Shown here in pieces: positions 57,462-64,000 of a stretch of 64,000 nucleotides of DNA. Position 1 is the stretch's first letter; every line of letters starts with the position of its first letter. The DNA is taken from assembly GCA_001600175.1 (NCBI GenBank), contig BCJC01000001.1, forward strand, positions 3,829,652-3,893,651, written 5' to 3'. The position numbers and the translations under genes are program-made. This DNA comes from Erythrobasidium yunnanense. Lineage: Eukaryota; Basidiomycota; Cystobasidiomycetes; Erythrobasidiales; Erythrobasidiaceae. The notes under the pieces are model-generated. The model was not told the DNA's origin, searched no databases, and was given only the letters and a program-made list of their open reading frames with translations.

Positions 57462-58262
57462 ATGGCATCCCGCCAATCACCATCATACACAAGGCGGCCC
57501 TCTGTAGAGCAGCCGCATAGCGCAATTCCAGTCGCGCCCAGACGAAAGTCGTTGTCCAGAGTATTGTCTCAGTCTGAGCCATCGTCAAACTCTCCTCTTC
57601 CGTCCACAACGTCGACACCGTCACGCAGACTATCCTCGTCTGGATCCTCACGATCAACGGAATCTAATTCGAATACATCCGCTGGCAGCAGCAAACAGGT
57701 CAAAGCCGAGGCGCTCAGACAGAAGATTCTGGCCGATATCGATACTGAACTAGCGTATTGGGAGAAGCGCACGCGCAGGAACTCTACGAGCTCAGCCAAT
57801 TCGGAACAGACCAGTCCTCTGTCAGCATCAATCGCTAGTCTGTCACGCTCCCAAGTCTTGGACCAGCTCCGGAGTGCTGAAGCAGAAATGGCACTCTCCC
57901 TTGAATCTGAAAGCTCAGAGGGCTTCTCATACAATAAGCATGTCGAAAATGCACGCAGTAAGGTACTCGAAGCGCAGGCGGAAATCAGGCAACCTCCTAA
58001 ATCCATGGATTTCCAGGACATGCAGACAGTGTCACGGTTCCTACACGCACAATTTATGTGGTTCAGAATTCTCCCTAACATGGAGAGGGATCTCGTGCAG
58101 ATTCGGAGAGCGCTCGCAGCCTCCCCCTCGCGCAAAGGCCATGATACCGCGTACCTAAACGAAACGCGCACGCTCTTGGGCAAGGTCAAGCCGCATCTTC
58201 ATGACTTACGCAAGATCGCTAAGGCAAACGGACGAGTACTTGAAGAGTTGGGTCTGCTGTAG
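57462..58262 (+). CDS. Family C member 3: Ser-rich N-terminus plus helical domain, function unknown
   Basis: A single exon of 266 residues from the ATG at 57462 (MASRQSPSYTRRPSVEQ). The Ser/Arg-rich leader (RRKSLSRVLSQ) contains basophilic-kinase-like RRxS sites. The helical domain has ALRQKILADIDTELAYWEKR, GFSYNKHVENA, MERDLVQIRRALAASPS and AYLNETRTLLGKVKPHLHDL. The domain is almost entirely predicted helix with spaced Leu. No targeting signal. Function unknown. The last motif is shared almost word for word with member 4 (YLNEIRTLRNKLQPHLQEL). Confidence 0.72.
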   Translation: MASRQSPSYTRRPSVEQPHSAIPVAPRRKSLSRVLSQSEPSSNSPLPSTTSTPSRRLSSSGSSRSTESNSNTSAGSSKQVKAEALRQKILADIDTELAYWEKRTRRNSTSSANSEQTSPLSASIASLSRSQVLDQLRSAEAEMALSLESESSEGFSYNKHVENARSKVLEAQAEIRQPPKSMDFQDMQTVSRFLHAQFMWFRILPNMERDLVQIRRALAASPSRKGHDTAYLNETRTLLGKVKPHLHDLRKIAKANGRVLEELGLL

Positions 58263-58686
58263 TGCATTCAGACTTAGCACGAGAAAACGTATGCGAGCTT
58301 GCTCTTCGTGAAGATGACGCTCAACGGCTTCGGACACACAGCCATCATGGCGTCTTGCCTTATCGCCAGCATCTAGCTGACATGATCCTCACAGCTTTGG
58401 GTCAGAGGTGTGGGTTTTCCTTCAGCACCGATCCTAACAGACTGGACACACCCGTTTGCCTGGCTGAATCCTCAATTGACGTCCGATTTCTGATTGGTCC
58501 TCTTGCAGAAGCCCTATGAGACAAAACGACCCTTATCTACAAGGGACGTGTACACCCATTATCCCTGCAGCTGTTTCAAAGTCGCTCGCCTGGGCTTTTC
58601 CCAGCTTGCCTCCGCACAGAATCAGTAAAGTATATCGCAAACCACAAGCAACACCCAGCAAAGCACGACTAAGGCAAGTAACAGCT
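58263..58686. other. Intergenic gap between family C members 3 and 4
   Basis: Holds the promoter of member 4. An in-frame upstream ATG at 58516 would extend member 4 by 57 residues, but this extension has no counterpart in the other members. Confidence 0.5.
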
Positions 58687-59517
58687 ATGTCATCCCGCCC
58701 ATCACCTGCAAGCACGAGACGGCACCCGAGAGAGGAACAGCGCGATGCGACGACGGTAGCACCAAAACGAACGCCGTCCGCTGCCTCATCGTCCTCGTCC
58801 AGCGACACGAAGTCGCTGCCGAGCAAGTCAGCGTCTGCCTCTCCTCGCCCGTCCCTCACGACAAAGGCAAGGTCATCGTCAGGTTCCACCTCCATTTCGG
58901 CTAGCTCAAACTCGGATATGTCTATTGAGAGCGATAACACCATCGATAAAAGCAAGGCCGATGCGCTCAGAGAGAAGATTCTGATCGTCATCGACAAAGA
59001 AAAGGCGTATTGGGCGCAGCGCAACGACCCTACGATGTCCGCTGATCCCACCGGTCGTGAAACTTCCGCAGGAGCGTCGGGCAAGCTCTCCCGCGAGGAA
59101 GTTCTGAAAGAGCTTCAACAGGCAAAACATACCATTCTCCAATTCTTAGAACTTCTGCATGCTTATCCTCACGCCCGGGCAAGCTTTTCATACAGTAATT
59201 ATGCGAGCGAAGTCTTCGATGAGCTGACTGAAATGCACGAGGATCTTGCAAGGGAGCCTGGATGCAAGAATTTCGAGCTGCTTCAAGAGCTATACCCGAT
59301 TCTTGGCGCAATGTTTCTGGCATTCAAGCTCGCTCCCAAATACCTGAAAGATTACGCAGAAGTGCAAAAGGCGCTGAAGGCAGCTCGCTTGCAAAAGAAC
59401 AACGATTCCGCATACCTGAACGAGATACGCACCCTCCGTAACAAGCTCCAGCCGCATCTTCAGGAGTTACATACGGTCACCATCCTCTACGGAAGACTCC
59501 TCAGGAGATTCGATTAA
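58687..59517 (+). CDS. Family C member 4: Ser-rich N-terminus plus helical domain, function unknown
   Basis: A single exon of about 276 residues. The ATG at 58687 (MSSRPSPASTRRHPREEQ) was chosen because it aligns with the starts of members 2 and 3. The Ser-rich leader (SSSSSSDTKSLPSKSAS) is followed by ALREKILIVIDKEKAYWAQR, KLSREEVLKELQQAK, SFSYSNYASEV, DYAEVQKALKAARL and AYLNEIRTLRNKLQPHLQEL. All family motifs are present, making it and member 3 the best reference copies. Convergent with TVP38. Function unknown. Confidence 0.72.
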   Translation: MSSRPSPASTRRHPREEQRDATTVAPKRTPSAASSSSSSDTKSLPSKSASASPRPSLTTKARSSSGSTSISASSNSDMSIESDNTIDKSKADALREKILIVIDKEKAYWAQRNDPTMSADPTGRETSAGASGKLSREEVLKELQQAKHTILQFLELLHAYPHARASFSYSNYASEVFDELTEMHEDLAREPGCKNFELLQELYPILGAMFLAFKLAPKYLKDYAEVQKALKAARLQKNNDSAYLNEIRTLRNKLQPHLQELHTVTILYGRLLRRFD

Positions 59518-59871
59518 GCCTGCGCGAGTGCGTTTACAGTGACGGGGCCCAGCTTTCTTTGCACTCGAGCAATTGATGCCTTATCAGCCCGTTCTCGTTT
59601 CTATATATCGGGGATATCTAGCTAATCCCAAGTATTCTCCCAAGACCGAATCCGATCATGCTCTTTGTTACGTCTAGCTGATAAAGACACTATACTTGCT
59701 ACATAACTATTCCTCTGCCTGAGGAAACTGCGCCAACCCTACTCCTCCGTTAGCATTCCAAGCCGTATACGAGCTTTCGTCGATCCCAAAGGCCATTACA
59801 TATGTCCCAATTGTCCCATGTCAATGTCCGACCAGCGGAATCTTTGTTCAGAGAGGGGTGGATGATGATCG
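59518..59871. other. Convergent intergenic region, family C member 4 / TVP38
   Basis: 3' flanks of both genes; nothing recognised. Confidence 0.5.
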
Positions 59872-62054
59872 CTATTTATGCTCAGCGACATCTTCCAACC
59901 TCTCCACGATTGTCCTTCCCGATCCCTCGTCATGGCTGCGCGACGGCCTATGTTCAAGATGTTCTACCACGCCATCTTTTCTGTCCCTCTTGCTGTCCCG
60001 AGACAAAGTCTCCAATGCTGCCGCTGTATCTTGTCTCTCAAACGTTTTCCGATGATAGATCGGCGTCTGAGGCGTCATTCCATCCGTAGATGCTCTCGAT
60101 GCCGCTGGAAGGGATGGAGAGCGCAAGTACTGAGGATCATGAGCGTACTGCGACTGCTGCATTTGATGTGGGTATTGATGATGCGGGAAGATATCCGAAG
60201 TAGACGACAGGTTGATCTGGCTCATCTCCTTCTTGTCCCTCGCAGGCGATGTCTTCCTGGTCTTCGATGGCGAATGGATGTATACGCTGTTCAGATCCGC
60301 CGTGCTATCTTGCCTGTCTTCAGCGTATAGCTTGTTATACCGCCCTCTTCCGATCCCATTACTTAGATCCTCATCACTCTCCATGCTCGGCAGTCTTTCC
60401 ACTTCGTTGTCCTCCTCATCAAATTCATCCACCGCCTTCCTCGCTACATATAACAGATACACCAACACGCCCAAACACAACACAATCCCTACGGCGCCAG
60501 CGATGGACTTCGTTCGTCTGCCCTCAGCTTCACGGGCTTCTTCCTCTGCATTGTCGTGTGGTGAAGAAGAGGCGAAATTGTGGAGAGTGGTGCCGATGGA
60601 TACGTGAACGATGAGCTTGGGAAGCGCAAGTGCAGTGCACCAGAAATAACAAGCGAAAGAAAGAGAGGAAGAAGACGCCAAGAGGACATTCATGACGTTG
60701 TATGGGCTGCGCACGTAATTAGCTTTGGTAGGTATATTTGGACGAGGAATGAAGACCCACTAGGGACTCAGTCTTATCAAATACAGCAACTTTGGTCTCC
60801 GCTCAATAGCTCTCACTACCTTCTTCAACCCTTTGCTCTTATTCAATAAGCCCTGCATGTTCTGCGCCAGAAAGACCTTACTTAACAGATAGACGACTAC
60901 AGCACCACTTAGCGCTGCTGTATAAGAAACGATGAAGCCTTGTAGTAAACCAAAAGAATAGCCTGAGAGGATTATGAATGTCGAATATAAAGGAAGAGGA
61001 GGGAAGGTCGTGAGGAAGATACAGAAGAAGAGGATGAAGTGGCCTAGGAGACCGATAGATTTTAGGTAGACAGAAAGGGAGTCGAGGCCTGTACGATATT
61101 GGAGCGAATCAGCTAAATCCTATCTGGCAGTGAAGGAGCGGGCGCACCTTCAAAGACCTCCTTATGCCATACCCCTATGACAAGCGCCATTGCTACACTC
61201 ACTCCTACCCAGATCAGCAAAGGTATATACGCCCTTAACCGATCTGGCACTTTAGTACATCCCGTACTGCAGTCTCTCCATTCGCCCGTCCCTATCCCCA
61301 AGAAGAGTTTACATTGTCTGAGGAAAGATGCTGGTGCTCGTAAGAGCGCTTGTATATGCGACGTATTGTGTCGATAAGAAGGGTGGTTCGAATGTAGTGA
61401 TGAGGAAGAAGAGGAGTTGGAGATGGCGCCATGGTAATGATGTGTAGTAGAAGAAGGAGATGTCGTCTGATGATGGTTGTATAGTAAAGGTGAGCGTGCA
61501 TTATTCCGAGATGCAGGCCGGCTATTGCTGTTGTTCGTGCTTCTCGGACGCGATATACTGCCTTCTGCATCGCTTAAATGATGCGAACTAGCTCTTCTAT
61601 GATGGTTTGATGATGTGGAATAGCTGCGAACGTGATGATGGTCTTGCTGCTGCGACTGCTGTTTCTTGTTGCTGCCGCTGCCGCTGTTACCCGTGCTCGA
61701 GCTCGAGCTTAATGCACAAAAGCTAGCAGGCCGTCCATTGACAGTATTGTTACTCTGTAATTCAAAGTAATCTTGACGGCTCTTGCTGCGACCGAGAAAA
61801 AGCCTTTCATCGTCGTCGTCGTCGTCACGTCCAAACTCGCCAAACGGCGTCGTTGATGTCGATGGTGTGAGTACGGGACTTGCAGCTCTGCTTCTGCTTC
61901 TACTGCGCTTGTCCCAAGCTGTCAAATCATCGTTATTGTTGTCGTTGTGCTGCTGCACCGCTCCTCCATGACCCGCAGCACCAGATCCAGCATATGCATA
62001 GGCCGTCGATGTCGTCTGTAAAGGCGGCAGCTGGGCTCGCCTGCTCGAAGCCAT
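59872..62054 (-). CDS. TVP38: Golgi membrane protein TVP38 (DedA/VTT family)
   Basis: A multi-pass Golgi protein of the SNARE-associated/VTT (DedA, TMEM64) family, linked to lipid scrambling and vesicle traffic. The first exon (61150-62054) encodes a roughly 230-residue Ser/His/Asn-rich cytoplasmic region and the first membrane helix (YIPLLIWVGVSVAMALVIGV). Exon 2 has the family core: FILFFCIFLTTFPPLPLYST then IILSGYSFGLLQGFIVSYTA and SGAVVVYLLSK. The last exon has PYNVMNVLLASSSS, another hydrophobic helix and an acidic, charged C-terminal tail. The long low-complexity N-terminus, including a poly-Asp run, exceeds that of yeast Tvp38. The start ATG at 62054 is MASSRRAQLPPLQ. Confidence 0.85.
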
Positions 62055-62385
62055 CGCGCGCTGCTCTCACTGAGAGAAGTAGTGGGTACAATGCAGAGCT
62101 GCGCTTCAGTCGAATTGCGATGTATTTCAAGATGAAAGAACACTGCCAAGCCAAAGAAGCTAGAAATCGATCTGTCAAGCCGGAGCAATCAGACGCAGGC
62201 GGGAAGACTGGAACGAGTGGAGTACGTTTGTCAGTGTCGCAATTATGTGCACTGAAGCAGCTGTTGTGTCGTGCTTCATGCCGGCTATCCAATCCGGAAG
62301 AAAGGTTTATCTCGTTCGTTACGGTCGTGCCATTGGTCGCAACACATACATATACCCAGTCTGTCACTCCTACCCTACATCTGCC
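62055..62385. other. Intergenic gap between TVP38 and RET3
   Basis: Promoter of TVP38 and 3' flank of RET3; nothing recognised. Confidence 0.5.
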
Positions 62386-63280
62386 CTATCCTGCTGACAA
62401 CGCGGTCCCTGACCGTGCTGAAGGCATGAAGAAGAGACTGCGCGCGAAATGATCAGCTGCTGAGTATAGGAAAGAAGGTAAAGGACGGCTTACTGCTTCG
62501 TCTATTTTGAGTTCGCTCAGGTTTAGAGCTGGATCTGCGCGCGGTCGTGAGCACCTTGATGCGATGGCCGTGGAGTCCGTCTCGAGGATGATGCTGGCGT
62601 AACATTGTATCAGCACCCTCAGCTAATGACGAGGAGTAATGCGACCGACCCATCGTCCACCGTCTCGTCCAATGCAAGCACTACTAGATCCAAGTTCTCC
62701 AACACCGACCTCTTCTCGACCTGGTGCCTTAGGAGCATAGACACGGCATCGTGGAAGGCGAGGAGGACGTTACTGAGCATGAGCTCGTTCTCATGTTCTG
62801 GTCCGACGATGTAGAATGTCAGATCTATGCTCGACTTGTAGAGGACGAGGTGGTTGTTGAAGAGGACAATGTCGCCTAATTCCACCAAAAACAAGCTATT
62901 CAGACGCGCGTTTTGGCCAAGAAACGAGGGAATATGAACATACTCGATGCTTTCCTCGTCTTCTCAAACAAGCCCTTCTCGAATGCGCGCTGGTCTTTGG
63001 TTGTCTTGAATGGGTTGGGCAGGCCTTGCAGCCCAGCGTCTCTCGCAGCAGCCGCCGTAACAGGCGCAGGTGTTTTGGCAGATGATTTGGCTACTTCAAT
63101 GTTGTTCACGGTTGTTGATGTCGCTGGATGTAGGGGGTCGTAGTACTTGGACAGGACGCAGCTCCCTGAAGAGTCGAGGATGATGAAGGCAGTGACGGCG
63201 TAGAGGGAGAGGTTGGTCTGTAATCATATAACACTCAGTTATACACCATCTTAAAGCATTCTTTAACGTTGTCTTACCAT
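62386..63280 (-). CDS. RET3: Coatomer subunit zeta
   Basis: The small adaptor-like subunit of the COPI coat for Golgi-to-ER retrograde traffic. The coding sequence begins with an exon that contributes only the ATG (63278-63280); an intron of about 55 nt is removed before TNLSLYAVTAFIILDSSGSC. Then YYDPLH, FEKGLFEKTRKAS, and after a second intron DIVLFNNHLVLYKSSIDLTF and GPEHENELMLSNVLLAFHDA. A last exon has IILETDSTAIASR and reads straight through to SAADHFARSLFFMP before the stop at 62386. The read-through is preferred over a 34-nt pseudo-intron because it restores the conserved FARSLF ending. The extra Ala/Pro-rich segment after YYDP is unusual. Confidence 0.93.
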
Positions 63281-63371
63281 GATTTAAGGATTGCTTGAAG
63301 ATGATGGTGAGCGTTCAAGGGTCACTCAGTAACCAATTCAAAGGTCATCCTCAATCAACCATTCAACCATA
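63281..63371. promoter_or_regulatory. Short bidirectional promoter, RET3 / aminopeptidase
   Basis: 91 bp between divergent start codons. No specific site recognised. Confidence 0.5.
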
Positions 63372-64000
63372 ATGAAGACTGCTCTATCATCGCTGTACAC
63401 TGCTGCTTCTCTGCTTCTCCTGGCCCATGCATCCCCCATCAATGTCAATGTCAACCAGCTGCCTTTCCAGGCCGCATCCATCCCAGGGGGCAGTCCCTAC
63501 TCTGACTTCTCCCTCATCGCATCCCTCACAGCTTCAGCACACCAAGTTCTCGTTCCAGAAGCCTGGGTCCAGCTGCAGGAGCATCTCGCCGAGCTAGAGC
63601 ATCTCCCCCGTCGTCGGGTACGCTTGGCCGATAATCCATACTTTGAGAACATCGGAGGATCAGTGTTTGAGATCTCAGAGGGAGAGAAGGCATTGCTTAT
63701 ATTGCACCGAATCCGATTCGACGATATCACAGATGACCTCGACAGCCAGCTTACGACGCAAGCCGTCGTCACATCGTCTGCAGCGAAGGCAGACTACCCA
63801 TCATCCTGGACATACTCGAAGAAGGATCTAGAAAAAACGTACTACTCCAACATCGACACGGGGAGAATGAAGAACTGGCTCGCCAAGTTCTCATCCTTCA
63901 GAACGAGGTACTACCGATCTTCGAGTGGGAAAGAAAGTCAAGCCTGGTTGAAAGCGACAGTGGAGTCTATTGCATATGCAAAGAAGGACTTGAACATGAC
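63372..64000 (+). CDS. Secreted M28-family leucine aminopeptidase (3' end beyond window)
   Basis: The start MKTALSSLYTAASLLLLAHA is a signal peptide. The propeptide-like region follows, and the M28E-type fungal aminopeptidase segment YYSNIDTGRMKNWLAKFSSF, then RTRYYRSSSGKESQAWL, is clear. The metal-binding His and Asp residues lie beyond the right edge. It would be an extracellular zinc exopeptidase that releases N-terminal residues. The visible part is one exon. The LAP1/leucyl aminopeptidase label follows from the TRYY(K/R)S..G..S.(Q/E)WL motif. Confidence 0.85.
   Translation, partial: MKTALSSLYTAASLLLLAHASPINVNVNQLPFQAASIPGGSPYSDFSLIASLTASAHQVLVPEAWVQLQEHLAELEHLPRRRVRLADNPYFENIGGSVFEISEGEKALLILHRIRFDDITDDLDSQLTTQAVVTSSAAKADYPSSWTYSKKDLEKTYYSNIDTGRMKNWLAKFSSFRTRYYRSSSGKESQAWLKATVESIAYAKKDLNM

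Noticed and set aside
57218-57520. Plus-strand open frame of 100 codons overlapping family C member 3
   Set aside because: Overlaps the real gene in another frame and has no counterpart in the paralogs.
62455-62500. 34-nt intron near the 3' end of RET3 (GTAAGC...CTCAG)
   Set aside because: Too short, and removal breaks the conserved FARSLF ending that the unspliced frame keeps.
1-64000. Mobile or virus-like elements, CRISPR arrays, rRNA
   Set aside because: No transposase, reverse transcriptase, integrase or capsid-like frame, no terminal repeats and no regular spaced repeats were seen.

Overview
This window is nuclear DNA of a fungus, most likely a basidiomycete with a compact genome. About 35 protein genes fit in 64 kb, and most carry several short introns (about 45-80 nt, GT..AG). 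The conserved genes are fungal housekeeping genes: SYF1, UTP14, HEM1, PUP2, EMC6, MOG1, RET3, TVP38, TSC1 and an NRC-2/FPK1-type kinase. A DUF7918-like family, typical of Basidiomycota, is also present. The sequence does not settle the subphylum. I saw no transposon, virus-like element, rRNA, tRNA or CRISPR array.

Layout, left to right. (1) 1-7.1 kb, minus strand: a cytochrome b5-fused sphingolipid-type desaturase cut by the left edge, SYF1 and L-2-hydroxyglutarate dehydrogenase. (2) 7.4-13.3 kb: four tandem paralogs (family A, DUF7918-like), each ending in a coiled coil or charged tail and a C-terminal SUMO-interaction-like motif (IDLT/S). (3) 13.8-24.9 kb: a Tyr/Arg/Gln-rich protein, an SSU1/TDT-type transporter, HIBADH, HEM1, MOG1, PUP2, EMC6 and a Cys-containing secreted protein. 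(4) 25.4-30.5 kb: a family C member and UTP14. (5) 30.6-37.8 kb: five paralogs of an unrecognised family B, two minus and three plus, flanking a PNKP-type DNA 3'-phosphatase. (6) 38.1-45 kb: TSC1, nucleoside hydrolase, a DXD glycosyltransferase and a Spo12-like protein. (7) 45.4-51.6 kb: one very large gene that joins repeated modules, a Mex67/NXF-like NTF2 fold and WD40 repeats. (8) 52-55.1 kb: NRC-2/FPK1 kinase. (9) 56.1-59.5 kb: three more tandem family C paralogs. (10) 59.9-64 kb: TVP38, coatomer zeta and a secreted M28 aminopeptidase cut by the right edge.

The housekeeping genes do not form one pathway. The striking feature is three separate expanded families (A, B, C; 13 genes) plus the module-rich giant gene, interleaved with single-copy conserved genes. 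None of the 13 family proteins shows a signal peptide. Families B and C have Ser-rich basic N-termini and family A has SIM-like tails, so intracellular and partly nuclear regulatory roles are more likely than secretion; this is inference. Splice sites were read by eye, so exon boundaries are approximate unless stated.
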